64,000 nt of DNA from Setophaga petechia. Lineage: Eukaryota; Chordata; Aves; Passeriformes; Parulidae. A program made the translations under genes and the position numbers. Under the pieces are notes generated by a model. That model worked only from the letters and a program-made list of their open reading frames with translations, had not been told where the DNA came from and did not search any database. Of the stretch, positions 13,601-25,459 are shown piece after piece; within the stretch, counting starts at the first letter, position 1; each line of letters opens with the position of its first letter. The stretch lies in contig JANCRA010000009.1 of NCBI GenBank assembly GCA_024362935.1, positions 14,030,001-14,094,000 on the forward strand, read 5' to 3'.

Positions 13601-14415
13601 CCATGGGGCTTTTTCATGGTCTTCTTAAAAATGCCTCCATGTAGACTTCACAAAGCCCACCTGGATGTTTTCAACTGTCTTCAGCCACCTCGTGTTATGC
13701 TGACACCAAGGCTTTCACTACTGCCAGAATTGTCTGGCCACAACATCATGCTTGCTTTCTCAAATAAGCAGAAAATCTCATCTGGAAGGTGTCTTGATCT
13801 TGTTCTCACGATTTACTCTAAAGGTCTACCTTTTGGTGGTACTTTGGTGACAGGAAGCCTACAGCTGGTGAAGGGCCAGGAGTAAGAGTGCTGTGACCTC
13901 CAGTCAGAAAGGGAAGAGCCTTAATGCATTTCATTCCTTCCACATCAGTTTCAGCCTTGCAGCAAGTTGTTTGAGTGGGATTTCAGTATCTTAGGAGTCA
14001 GTACGTGGCTCTTGCCATGGGAGTGGCTGAATTTATCCTTCCCATTGAAGGGGCTGCCATGGCTGTGTTTCCTGAGGAAATGCAACCAGTGGTGATGGGG
14101 GCACACTTCCTTGGTTAGATGTGGATCCCTGAGGTCCTCAAGTTTCTTCATTATATGTTCAGTGAAAAATTTGAAAGCAAAGTCATTGACTGAGAGCTTT
14201 CAATTCTATTTTATTTCCTGAGTAATGCTGCTGGAAGGTTATATGAGTCCTTAGTCAGGGCAACAGGACTTTGCTCAAAGGAAGAGAGTATGTGTGGTGA
14301 GAGAGGCACAGTTTTCTTTTCTTTTCCTTTCCAGTATAACAGCATAAATGTGGGTGGACTGGAAGCAGAATTATTTGACTTTGTTAATATTTTGGTTTTT
14401 TCTTTGTTTTTCTAG

Positions 14416-14512
14416 GATCTAGTTCAGGATCAAAACTAAAAGTTCCTGAGCTGAGTGTAAATGGCATACAGCACGTTGTTCAAGCCGGCCAGACTTTAAA
14501 TCTCACCTGCAG
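14416..14512 (+). CDS. FLT1: FLT1 exon 2: N-terminus of mature receptor, start of Ig1
   Basis: This 97-bp exon follows TTTTTCTAG and is followed by GTAACC. It completes the Gly codon from exon 1 and reads SSSGSKLKVPELSVNG, then QAGQTLNLTC. That parallels human FLT1 almost position for position. It supplies the mature N-terminus after signal cleavage and the first conserved Ig cysteine (LTC) of domain 1. NLT is a potential N-glycosylation site. The exon ends in phase 2 and its final Arg codon is completed by exon 3. Ig1 is not the main ligand-contact domain but supports full-length ectodomain structure. Confidence 0.95.
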
Positions 14513-14809
14513 GTAACCAACTGAGTTGGATTATGATAATTTGGCAGGGACTTCATATACCTGACACTTTCTTTTTTTTGTAACTGAAATTAGAAAAAAA
14601 TTAAACCTTGTGCTGTGGGGAAAGGTGGGGAGTGAACTTCAATGGCAATTGTTTAATAGTTCTTTGTTGTTTCTGTTGTTGTTTTTGGAAAACAAGATAA
14701 AAGAGAACCCCATAAATAGCCTGATATAATAAAAAAGAAAGCTTGGGAACTGGAGCTATATAATTGCAGCCCAGCATAATTGTTTCTGCTTCCTTATCTG
14801 TGTTTGCAG
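14513..14809 (+). other. FLT1: FLT1 intron 2 (297 bp)
   Basis: Short phase-2 intron with donor GTAACC. The acceptor is preceded by a long pyrimidine-rich stretch (TTTCTGCTTCCTTATCTGTG) ending TTTGCAG. Nothing else of note is inside except a T/G-rich run near 14660-14690. Confidence 0.93.
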
Positions 14810-15030
14810 GGGGGAAATGGTTCATTCATGGTCTTTGCCTGAAACTCTTAGCAAGGATAGCAAAAGGCTGAAAGTAATTAAATATGCCTGTGGAAGGAAT
14901 GGGAAGCAGTCCTGCAGCAGTCTGACCTTGAGCAGAACTCAAGCAAGTGACACTGGAAATTATAGCTGCAAATACCCCACAAGTCCAGCAAAAAAGAAGA
15001 AGGAATCTACAGTCTATGTATTTATTAACG
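14810..15030 (+). CDS. FLT1: FLT1 exon 3: remainder of Ig1
   Basis: This 221-bp exon codes for the rest of Ig domain 1. Recognisable strings are WSLPE, ACGRNGKQSC, SSLTLS, the Ig F-strand signature DTGNYSCKY with the second canonical cysteine, and a lysine-rich linker (AKKKKES) leading to VYVFIN. By my count it is two residues shorter than the human exon, in the lysine-rich stretch. NYS is a potential glycosylation site. It ends in phase 1 before GTAAGA. Reading through the donor would add only GKIQFF before a stop. Confidence 0.96.
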
Positions 15031-18000
15031 GTAAGATTCAGTTTTTTTAACACTTCCTGGTACTTGCTCTGCAATACAGCAAAGTGGAAACGTAAGGCAG
15101 TTCAGCTGGGGCTGAATTTTGAATGACATTTTCAGCCTTGCATAATGTTCATTTGCCAATTAATGTATAAAATCTTCTTTCTCAGAACTTGCAGATACAA
15201 ATGGTAATCTTTTATCAGTTAGAAAAAAAAATGAAGCAAGAAAAAGACCCAATCCAACCATTTGCCTAGAGAAAACAGGAATCCAGATGGAAGTAGACTA
15301 CAAGTGAATATGTGAACTAGGTATAAGAAATTGTATCCTATGTGATGTGATGTGATGTTATATCTAGGCAGCTGAAGGATGCTAAAGCTTCCCGTCAGAT
15401 TACTGACTTGCCTCATGCTGCAGAAAATTACTATTTGCATGTGAAGTCCTATTTAAAAAAAAACTCTGTAATCCATGTCACACATCTTGGAAAAATCTAG
15501 AATAAATGAAATCAAATTAAACACAGAGTTGTGTTCAGCAAACAAGTATTGTGTAATGTATGGGAAGTGCTGGAATTAGGTCAGTTAGACTATAAAAGAA
15601 ATTTCTTTCTGATCCTGCTTACTTCCAGGGTGTTAATCAGACACTTCTGAGAAGAGTTTAATTCAATAGACACAACAATAAAAGAACAAATTATTGACAC
15701 TTTAGGGATTTAATTAATACTTTAGTTTTTCATTATTTTTACACAGTAATGTTAATAGATTACTGTAGTATTTCAGGACTCACAGGTTTTGAAAGCCCAA
15801 GTTACAGAGAACATGCAACTGGAAGTTTTCCAAATTGTGGATCTACTGCATCCAATGAGTTCACATCAGAGTGAATTAGCCTTTGTTTTCATTTTGTGAT
15901 ATGAAGAGTAAGACTGGCACTGTAAAAAAGCAGAATGAAGTGGACCTCTCACTAAACTGACAGAAAATAAGATAGCTCTCCCCATGTGTGTTGCTTTATT
16001 GAGCACTATTGGCTGTTCATGCTGCTCATCCTACTTTCCTTCGCCTGAAATATGCTGCAGTGTTTTCATTACCCATCTCTTTTCATATAATTCTCTGTAA
16101 ATCCAACAACAGATGCATCTATGGAAGAATAGCCAAAATAGGATATTCATTTAGAGATCAACAGCCTGCAGCCTAGGGAAATGTACAATTTCCTCAGATG
16201 CCTTTTGCAAGTTTCCCATCATGGGACCTTCTTGAACCTCCCATCTTGGATATCATCCCTGAGACCTGCCCACAATGCTCTCCATTCACTGCATGAGAAG
16301 GACCTCTCTGCTAAACTGACTTTACCATACAAGGGTTGCCTTTGCATCCTCTTGGTCTCTTAACTGTTTGAAAAGTTAATTTTTCTGTATCCTAAATTTT
16401 TACAAATGAGAGACAGAGCCAGTCTTCCAACTCTTCACTGCTTCCCAACTTGTATGTGGCTTCTCTGCATTTAAAAGGCACCTTCAATCAGATGATTGTC
16501 AAACAAGGTTATCTGCAGAATTCCCATAGTGATGGAAGAGAAACATATCATTGCAGAAATTGTTTTAGGACAGTCCCGCGCCAACCCCTGTCCTTCCATC
16601 CCCGCTAATCATTTAAAGAAAGCTGTCTGAGTATCTGGGTTTTGTTGGTTTTTCAAGGACATTCAGTCACAAATCCTGATGTTGCTGTTGAAGAGATGGC
16701 TAGATTTTATAACTCCTCCTACCTTAATTGCCAAAAAAGAAATAAGATGTTTAAAGAACAAACCCGTTCCTTAAACATTTTAATGGTCTAAGGTCCATTA
16801 CCTTGGACCTTGGCATGTTAAATTTCTGAATTTGGCAATCATTTTGATTGAAAACAAATTTCTTAAGATTGAAGTGTTAGTTGTGTCCCAGGAAGCACAC
16901 CTGAAATTTAGGGAAAACTATGGATAATGAGGGAGGCTGCAAGGTAACTGCTCATTTAATGCCTGTTGGAAGTGTCACTCTGCCCTAAGGTGGAGAAAGG
17001 TCCATTAGTCTTCCCAAACTTTACAAATTCAGCAAGAATTGTTTAGTAAGTTAGAAAGAAACAAGATACTGAGTACCAAAACTCACCCTTTCTGATAAGT
17101 ATGTATTAGAAAAAGTATTTTCTTTCTCTATGCTATCTCATTATCCCTATCTCTTTTCTACCTGTCTCTTAATATGAGTCACTGTTTCTGTAAATATGCA
17201 TGAAATTCAATTATTCTAGCTCAAGTGGGGTTGAGGTGGGGGTAAGAAAATCCTCTGTGAAGACTCTCTTTCCTGAGTCTAGTTTTACTCTGCATTAATT
17301 CGTGGGTGTTTAGGAAATAAACATTTGTGAAATTTGGGTCCCTCCTAGTCTTGTATTGTTTCCTGTGACAGGACGTTGTGTCAGTCCATTTCCCATATTA
17401 GCTCCATGTGGATCTCCAAGGTGCCTGTTTCCCATGTCTTAGCATGCTGCAGATGAGAACAAATAGTTGCTATTTACAAACACAGAATCCGAATCAGGAA
17501 AGTTGATATTGTTTGTACAGGAAGTCATCACTTATTGTTTTAAAAATGTTCTTCATTTCCGTAATTTGAGTGATACTGAATATGAACTGGATTAAATAAA
17601 AAAAAAAATGCCCAAAGACCAGACCATAATAAACCCAGTAAGTCCTTTGGTTCAGTGATGAATGTACGCTCCAGCAGAAAATGATCTGGTATAGAGAAAA
17701 ACAAGTCACAAGGCAATGAGAAGGAGACTGCAAGTCCCACAGGCCCCAGGATGACTTGTAGCATTTCTGAAGTCCTGCTTTTAGGGGTCAAGGAGAGGCA
17801 GGCTGGTGACTTGCCTTGGAGGAGCTAGTCCTGACACCACCCCTCTTTCAGCTGGAGAGGTCGCTACTGAGTTGCAGAGGGGAGTGAGTGCACAGTGTCT
17901 CCACAACTCTTGACCCCACACAACTCAGGACTTGAGACATTAGGCAAGGGAAATTAATTCTCTTAAGAGTCTTCATCTTTGCCTCAAGAAAACTGATGAC

Positions 18001-19710
18001 CTGACTTTCCCCATGAGCCATGGGAAAAATCTGAAATGAAGCAAACCTCTTTGCCAATTTCTCCACTGTCCCGGACCCAGAACTGCTCAGAGCTTTGTTT
18101 TGTAAGGGAAAATACAGCCTAACAGTAAAAAGGAAAGATTTGCAATGAATGCTCACTGCATACATTGCAGTGAGGCATAGGGAATTTTCTGCTTGAAAAG
18201 AGATAATGATGGAATAAAGACATTTAAGAAACACCAAATTATCAGCAGGCTGTTCTGAATCCTATGTAAATTTCCCTGGGGACAGTACTGAGGGCTTTTC
18301 TTTCTGTCTGCTTTGTCCCAATATCTCCAAGGCGCTTTTCAATTGCTGGAGCTCATTCACTGTCTTCAAAAATGTGTAGTGCTCTTAATTCTCTACTCTC
18401 ATAATTTCTTGCCTTTGAACAATTGCTCCCATGGTACGACAGAGAAAAACTTGTAAGTTCATTTACATTGATACACCAAAGTTATATTTTTGCATGAATT
18501 TAAGTAAACTGTGATTCAAGTTGAAGTGTTGCTATTTTCTGTGATGAAGACTGCTTTTGGCAAGTAATATACAAGAGTAAAATCTTAATTCTTCTGCAAC
18601 AGAGAACAGAATTATTCTCAAAGTAAAACTATTTGGCTCTGCGGCAGTAGCCCATTTCCTAGTCAGTGTTCTCCCTCTCCTTGTCTTTTGTTATAAACCT
18701 GTGGTGTATGTCTTCTGGTCACTTACTTTTCCTTGCAGAGAGAGACATGTTTTAAAATCAGATCTCTAGGCTGTGTTAGTTGTCTATTCTCTTTCTATAC
18801 TTAACAGAGAATAAAAGAAGCTTCTGGTATGTACTGTTCATCACCTACTTTTCAAGAAATCTGGAGAACAAGCTTAGAATAAATTTCTTGCTTTGAGAGG
18901 ATTTAAGCTAGATGAGGCAAATCAGAGTTGTGTAATTAAAGGTGCAGGTCCTGAGAGTACTTGTGCTTACCAATGCCTAGAATGTTGGACATGCCCACTA
19001 GTCATATGTATTTGGTTTGATATATGTCTTGGGCTCAGCAGTCCAAAATGAAGGGCTTTATCATTAGGGAATTGTTCAAAATGTAAGGCTTTGAAATCCC
19101 AAAACATCTGGGATTCTGAGCTCATTTTCAAGCGCTAAAGTTCTATGCTGCAGATTCTTAGTGTTTTAGAACTTCCTGGGCACCTCCCTGGGAGGTCCTC
19201 CTGCTGACAGATAGCTGGATCCAGACCCAGAACTGACATGCATTTAAGATTTAGCTTGAATGGATTGACTCCTGTAATCCTAAAGATACTATTGTTGCAG
19301 AACATGGAGGGTATCCAAAGGGTCTCCTAAATCAGAAGCATCAGAGTCAAAATAATTCAACGTGTAAAAAAAGCAGTAAGACAAAAGACCCTGAGAGCTA
19401 ACAGAAAGGGAGATTTTTCTTCTTTTTCCTTTTTCTTCTTATTTACAAATAGCACACTGATAAAAGAACCTGCTCAGGCCTGGGAAACTCTTCCTCTCCA
19501 TGCCTTTTTTTGTCTTTGCTTTTGGCACAGTTTTAGCCTATGAGCAGTACGGTTTGGCTTACACCGTCGGAGTCAATACTATGATAGCGCTTCTGTTATG
19601 AAGAGGAAACCCGTTGGAATTAAACTATGTTGCAGCTGTATCAAGTATGCGGACACATTTTTAGCTTCTAATGAGGTTCCTGTTACAAAACAGAGACCTC
19701 TAGGACTTGC

Positions 19711-19718
19711 TGACGTCA
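19711..19718. promoter_or_regulatory. Perfect palindromic CRE (TGACGTCA)
   Basis: TGACGTCA is the full-length consensus for CREB/ATF factors. It is followed by CpG-containing DNA (TGCCGCGC, TTGCGTG) in an otherwise CpG-poor intron. An isolated 8-mer can occur by chance, so the site is certain as sequence but only a candidate in function. Confidence 0.45.
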
Positions 19719-22079
19719 ATGGCCTATAATTGCCGCGCTTTTGTCATTGCGTGTACATGGGCTCCGTACCACAGGACACTGTGGGGACCTGAGCATGTGC
19801 CCACACTTTGGCCGCATCCAAAGCTCTGCAGTGACCCCTCTGTGGTCCTGCTCCCTCACCAAGGCTCACAGCTCCTACTGAAACAATCATCTTTCCAGGG
19901 TGAGCCACCACAAGGATACATCTGAAAGAGCATTTCTAGTATCCGTTAGCCTTTCTAGGGATTGCTTGCTGAATGCAGTAATAGCTCTGTCGTGGATTTC
20001 CTGGCTAATATGACTATTTTTCCTGAAGATTTTAAACTGTGTTTTATTTGTGTCATGGTCCTCTGTTGACGATAGCATAGTGTAATTAGTCTCAAAGTGA
20101 AACAAACCAATCTTGCCTAAAAATTTTTGTACAATTGTATTAGAAATTATTTGTGTCTGAGTGTGCTCTAGATATAAATTAATAATGACAGAAGACCAGG
20201 TGAAAGAAAGAAAAACAAAAAAGAAGGAGAATACTTTATCAGATTTTCTTTCAAGGTTTAGACATACTTTGCATTTGAAGAGTGTTATTTTACAGGTTTA
20301 CAAGAACCACGAGTGGAACAACCTTTCTTCTAGAGTAAGACATACAAAATGGGATTGTTTTTCTGTAAGGAAATCAGGCATATGAGCCGGTTCAACAGAC
20401 ACATTTCCTACGGCATGATTCACCTCATGGTAAAGCAGATGTCTAAAACAGGTCAGATGAGCCCCATTGCAAAATTCCCCTTCTCTCACTGGGTACAGCA
20501 CCAGTGGTTTGGCTCCTAGCTCAGTGAGAAATGTCTGTATTGTAGATGTGCAAGTGAGGTTGGAATGACTCTCGGTGTGCAAGATTCTTTTGGAATTACT
20601 TCTGAACAGCCCAAATAATTTATCTGGAATAAATAAAGAGGTTTAATCCCTTCAATGAAAAGGGAATGTGGCAATTGGCCCATGAACTTCAATGAAGTCT
20701 GCATGTCTATTCTTTACCAAGGACTGTGGTCCTTTTCACGTGCATGAGGGAAAAGGGTGTTATGTGAATGTGATGAAAATATTTCTCCTCTTTTGGCTTG
20801 AAAAGAATCTTAAGGATGAGCCAAGTGTAAGCAGGTGTTTTGGAAGAACTTCAGAGGATAAGCTTTTAGAGATTTCAAGGAGCTTAGATTTTCCTGCAGA
20901 GACTTTTCTTCTTGCAAATGTATGTGTAAGTCCTCTGACTTACATAGCTCAGATTATTAAAAACAAAACAAACACAAGAAGAGTAGCTGAAGCTTGTGGA
21001 AAGAAAAACCCTCTCCACCGTTTCTGAATTTGACATTTCAGTGTTGGCTAATTTAGTTGTTTGTGCAAACCCCATAAATAGCCTAGACAGGTTACTGATA
21101 GCAGACATAATATTGCTTGTGCTAAGTCTCTTATCACGTTTTTATCTGGCTGCCAACCAGCTTAGCAAAAAAGCTGCTATTTATGCTCTTTAACAATATA
21201 GCAAATGACCTTCATGGATTTTGTGATTTCATGAGTGCTCTTTGTGGTTTCATGTTGATTGTAACTGAGAGATATTGTAAGGAACACAGTCAACCCAGTG
21301 CACAGTCATTCATTCTAGGCATAATTTAAAAATACACAAAACTGATTTTTAAAGTAACCTTTAACATATGTAAGTATTCTGGCTATCCAGATTTCATTTT
21401 TCTAACCTCAAAGGCAGCTTTGAAGAAAAAAAACCCCAACAAAATAAACCAACAACCCAAATCAATAATTCAAAAAAACAAGGTCAACCCCTTAGATCTT
21501 CCATTCCAAATCCCAATGAAACTGAATGTGTAACTAGATGTGGTCTTCAAAATAGGTCAGTCTGTGATGTTCCTTTCATCTAGAGCTTTCTGAACATAGA
21601 ATCAAGTGAAGCTGGCTCAAAAGATTGCTGGTGGGAAATTAAGTCATGCCAGATGTGCTGCCAACCAGCTCTGTGGGGAAGGTTCATGTACCTCCCCTCA
21701 GGAAGAAATTGAGAAGGAATGTAGTGAGAGCTAATGGCAGTAGCTGGGGTTGTGACGGGAAGGAAAGAGGAAAAGAAAAGGCAAGGAGAGCTATTGCCTG
21801 GGGGGCAGAAGAATTCCATGTTGTTGGCAAACCCTTCCAAGGTGGCATAAGCTGCCCTGGCGCTGGTGTGTGTTCAGCTTTGCCTGATCCAGGCTGGTAA
21901 AGCCTGCACCAGATTCTGATCTTGAGGCACCAAGAGTATCCCGTTAGGGCCTTTACGATGGAAGGAGAATAAAATCAAAGGGAATCAGGAAAAGCCTCCA
22001 TGCTCATTATGAAAACAAAACTGTGCTTAGGAAACATGATGCGTATTTCTTTTAATCAAAAGCAGGAAGACATTTGGAG

Positions 22080-22205
22080 CACTCGGGGCCATCGATTGCC
22101 CTCTGGCCTACGGCGGAAGTCCCCGGTGATGTCAATGGGAGCTCTGCACGCGAATAGCGGGGGCACGGCGACGCCTCGGCGCACACCACAGGGAGGGCAC
22201 CAGGA
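22080..22205. promoter_or_regulatory. Compact CpG cluster inside intron 3
   Basis: About 14 CG dinucleotides are packed into roughly 110 bases (CTACGGCGGA, CACGCG, GGCGACGCC and CTCGGCGC among them), while the flanks on both sides are AT-rich and nearly CpG-free. The segment also contains an ETS-type GGAA core and GATGTCAATGGGAGC, a phrase I associate with ancient amniote repeats. It may be an intragenic regulatory element or alternative start, or a GC-rich repeat fragment that has kept its CpGs. Confidence 0.5.
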
Positions 22206-24223
22206 GAGCTGTCACTGAGCCTTGGAGCCCACCAAGGGCAATCAGAGTGTTTCAGCTGCTTTCATACAGCTCTTTGTTGGCTTCTTCAGGTGTGGACGGG
22301 CATTTCCACTGAAGAAGAAGAAGAAAGAAAACATGGTGTTTTATGCTGGTTTCCTGGCCCTGCAGGAATCCTGCGAGGTCTGAGTTGCACAACCCCCACA
22401 GCCTCGATAGTGGCATCAGTCAGTGGTGACACTGTCTGCAGACAGCACCGGCAGTCCCCAGAACAGCTCTTCCTCACACTTACAATGATCTGGAGATTAT
22501 GGTACAGGAAACCACTTTGCAAAGCTTGCTGGTTTTGGGCAGAAGCTCTTAATTTTGTGACAAAGACAAACGAGTCTTTGGGGAGTAGTAAATCGGTTTG
22601 TCTGGTGATGTTAAGGGGCAGGTGACCTCTTCTGTTCTGCAGTCCCTGAAACAAAAAAGGTTCTTTTCCCTGTGCTACAAACAGGTTCATTCTTGGTCTT
22701 TCCTTGAATCATCCTGCAGAGGAAATGTCAGCCTAACAAGTCCTCAGGGCATTTTTTATTACATATGCATCCTCTATTACTCATAAGTTCCTTTCGCTAT
22801 CTCAGTGGACATTTAATACCTACTATTAAATAATACATTGTGGGTTTCATTTCAGAAAGTTTGTATAAGTTTCATCAAACTACTTTAGGAAAATTTTTTC
22901 TGTATCCTGGAGTACATTTGAGATCTTCTACCTTAGGATTGTCACTGGTATAAATTAGAGCAGAATCCATTTTTCTTCCTATTTAATGTCTCAAACAAAA
23001 ATATTATTGCATATAGTAAGAAAAGAGGATCTTAAGGGCAGAACAGTTTGATGACCCTGGGAAGTGCATGTCTTACTTTTGAAAGACAAGCAAAAATAAC
23101 TTACTTGAAGAACTACTTGAGTGAACATAGGTCAACACACAGAAGTTTGGGGCCAGAACACTTAAATCAAGTGTTACAGTTTGAGGTTTTATAAGGGATT
23201 GGTTCTTGCTAACTTTACTAATTTCTTATCCAAGAAAGATTTCCATTGTTATTTCTAGGATTTTTGACTGAGTGAAAATAATGGGATTTGCCTGAAAAAA
23301 CATTAGAACTGTAGATAAGCATAGAATTAAGATCTTAATGTTCTGCTTTTTTTAGGAGTTAAAAACCAAACCTTATGTGAATTTGGAGGTAGTCTATCTG
23401 CAATGTGAGTCAAACTGAAACTTCAGATCTGAACACCTGCAAAGAAGATTTGGAGCCAGAGTCCGTGGCTTAAACCCCTCTTTGTTAAGTGGCCCAAACA
23501 ATAGCAGCAGCAATGTTCCCTGTTCCCAGCGCAAGCTATTTATGACAATGCCCTTTGTTAAAGGGATTGTTCAAGGGACGGTAAATTACTCTGCCAAGCT
23601 TTAGCTTTGACTCAAGAGGAATTAATGTTTTCCTGGCATTTTCATTTACCTTGACACATAAAAAAGAGACACATTATGATAGTGGGAAGGAGAGAAGAAT
23701 TAACTCTCTCTAGTCCGTATTCTCGGAGGTGAAAAAATGGCTGGATAATCATGGTAGATTCTTTCTCCTGATGCAGTCAGTGTGAATTTTTCCTATCAAT
23801 TTCCTTGCAGACAGCAGGAAGATGTGCTTTATAGGGGGCTCCTGATAAGTGAATTTCAGCTCACTTCCCATACATTTACTTTTCCTGGTGATTAAAATGT
23901 ACAAATGCCATGAAATAAGAAGCAGATATCTCAGCAGCAGAGGTGTTGCTGTAATGGAAAAAATGGGCTTCAACCCTCCTGAAATTTAAGGAAGATTTCA
24001 AAGTACTGATACTGTTATTGAATGATACACATACCTTCAAATACTTAATAATAGTTTGATGAACATGTTTAGACAAAAGTAAACAGAAGATTGATTTCAG
24101 GACTTTGTTTAGCTTTCATTACAAACAGGGCTAGTCTGTTTTTTTAAGTCTGTGCTGTGTTGCAATTCCCATGCACTGCCTTAAAATTTCACAAATTAAC
24201 TTTTATTTTTTCTTCTTTTGCAG

Positions 24224-24348
24224 ATACAAGCAATCCATTTGTAGAGATGCACAGTGATATACCTAAAATAATAAACATGGCTGTAGGAAGAGAAATGATC
24301 ATTCCATGCAGAGTCACAGATCCAAACATTGCTGTTACTTTGAAAAAG
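24224..24348 (+). CDS. FLT1: FLT1 exon 4: N-terminal half of Ig2 (ligand-binding domain)
   Basis: This 125-bp exon follows CTTTTGCAG and runs to AAG|GTACCT. It begins by completing an Asp codon and reads NPFVEMHSDIPKIINM, then GREMIIPCRVTDPNI and VTLKK. This is the first half of Ig domain 2, the principal VEGF/PlGF-binding domain, with its first Ig cysteine in IPCRV. Human FLT1 has EMYSEIPEIIHM, so the human Tyr-139 position is His (codon 24250-24252) and the human His-147 position is Asn. The exon ends in phase 0. Read-through into intron 4 stays open for a further 56 codons, to a stop at about 24517. Confidence 0.96.
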
Positions 24349-25430
24349 GTACCTCTATCCAAGCATGCTCTGAAAGCGTTACTGTGGATGATGTTTTTGT
24401 TTGTTTGTTTACAGCTTTGTAATGCTTTTGAAGTATTTTTACAATTTAATATTTCTTATGCAATGTTTCTGGGCGTCAATGTGTTCAGAAATATTTCAAC
24501 CCTGGGGGCTTCATTTTGAGTCGCACAGAAGGACTTCATCAAATGTCCTAAAAGGGTGGAAATTTTCTGAAGAAACTTAAACGTTTCATACTACTTTATT
24601 AAATCCTCACTGGCAAAGGTTTCTTAAGCCCAGGAAGGAATTTCTTGTTAGGAGAAGAGATTTCCTCCCACCTCTTCCCTTGCCCTTCCTCCCTTTTCCT
24701 CTTCTGTCCTCTGGAACAGCCAGTGAGTCCCTGGGGACTTGCTGTGGCTGTACAGGGATCTTTGCAAGCCTTTGCCCTACCTCGCTCCCACCAGAGACTT
24801 TGCTGCTTCCTTTGACATGTGAGCACACTTAGACAAGGGATGGCTTTTCTTTGTGGGGAAACTTTGCAGAGAAACGGCAACATTTGATGTGGTAGGGCTA
24901 GTTTCAGAGAGAAAGGAAAAAAAAAAGATATTTCCATGTTTTAGGAAAACATTTGTCTCCTAGATACCTTAAGAGTTACATGGACAGCTAACTGAACCAT
25001 ATGTATGCAGTAAAGTACCTGGTATCAAGACTGAGAATGGGGCATTTTTTCAAAGTTACTTCTTTTTTTTTTCTGAAAAATTAGGTGGAGGTGGCAAAGA
25101 AGTTTTATTTCTAAATAAAGGGAGTTATGTACATACTGGCAATGAAAGTTCATCACTGTTAAAAGGAAAGGAAGTTTGTCTCTTTATAGAATAATGTGCA
25201 ATTGCCAAACAATACCACCGTAAGGTGCTTATCTAGTGCAAGTCTTTGATTATTCTTTGACTGTAGATCTTTACACCAACCACAAATTTTATCAATTCTT
25301 TCAAGTGCTGCTTTGCTAATATAGATACTGATTTTGCTGCTTGGTTTTAACCTGTTAAATTCCATGAAAGAGAACAAAATGTAAAGAAAAGAAAGTGATC
25401 TGACCCAGGACATTACCCTATGTGTGTAGG

Positions 25431-25459
25431 TACACACACACACGAACACACACACACAG
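25431..25459. repeat. (CA)n microsatellite, interrupted
   Basis: An imperfect CA dinucleotide repeat of about 29 bases, interrupted once by CGAA. On the minus strand it produces a spurious valine/cysteine-rich frame. Confidence 0.9.

Larger units (their letters stand above)
56..14415 (+). other. FLT1: FLT1 intron 1 (14.4 kb)
   Basis: Bounded by GTAAGG and TTTTTCTAG. The first 1.2 kb is CpG-island DNA (separate entry) and the remainder is ordinary AT-leaning intron. Listed separately are a probable ancient interspersed repeat near 5.7 kb and a perfect hairpin near 7.6 kb. There are short homopolymers, including T runs near 5.87 kb and 11.46 kb and an A run near 10.52 kb. Open frames here are short, carry no recognisable domain and have no splice context. 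First introns of endothelial receptor genes often carry enhancers, but I could not single one out by eye. Confidence 0.88.
15031..24223 (+). other. FLT1: FLT1 intron 3 (9.2 kb)
   Basis: Bounded by GTAAGA and CTTCTTTTGCAG. Mostly AT-rich, with no coding sequence I can support. Two places stand out and are listed separately: a perfect CRE in a locally CpG-enriched stretch near 19.55-19.85 kb, and a dense CpG cluster near 22.08-22.20 kb. A pyrimidine-only tract lies near 19.41-19.44 kb. Open frames such as 17848-18237 (minus) and 22286-22690 (minus) have no known domain and no splice logic. Confidence 0.9.
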
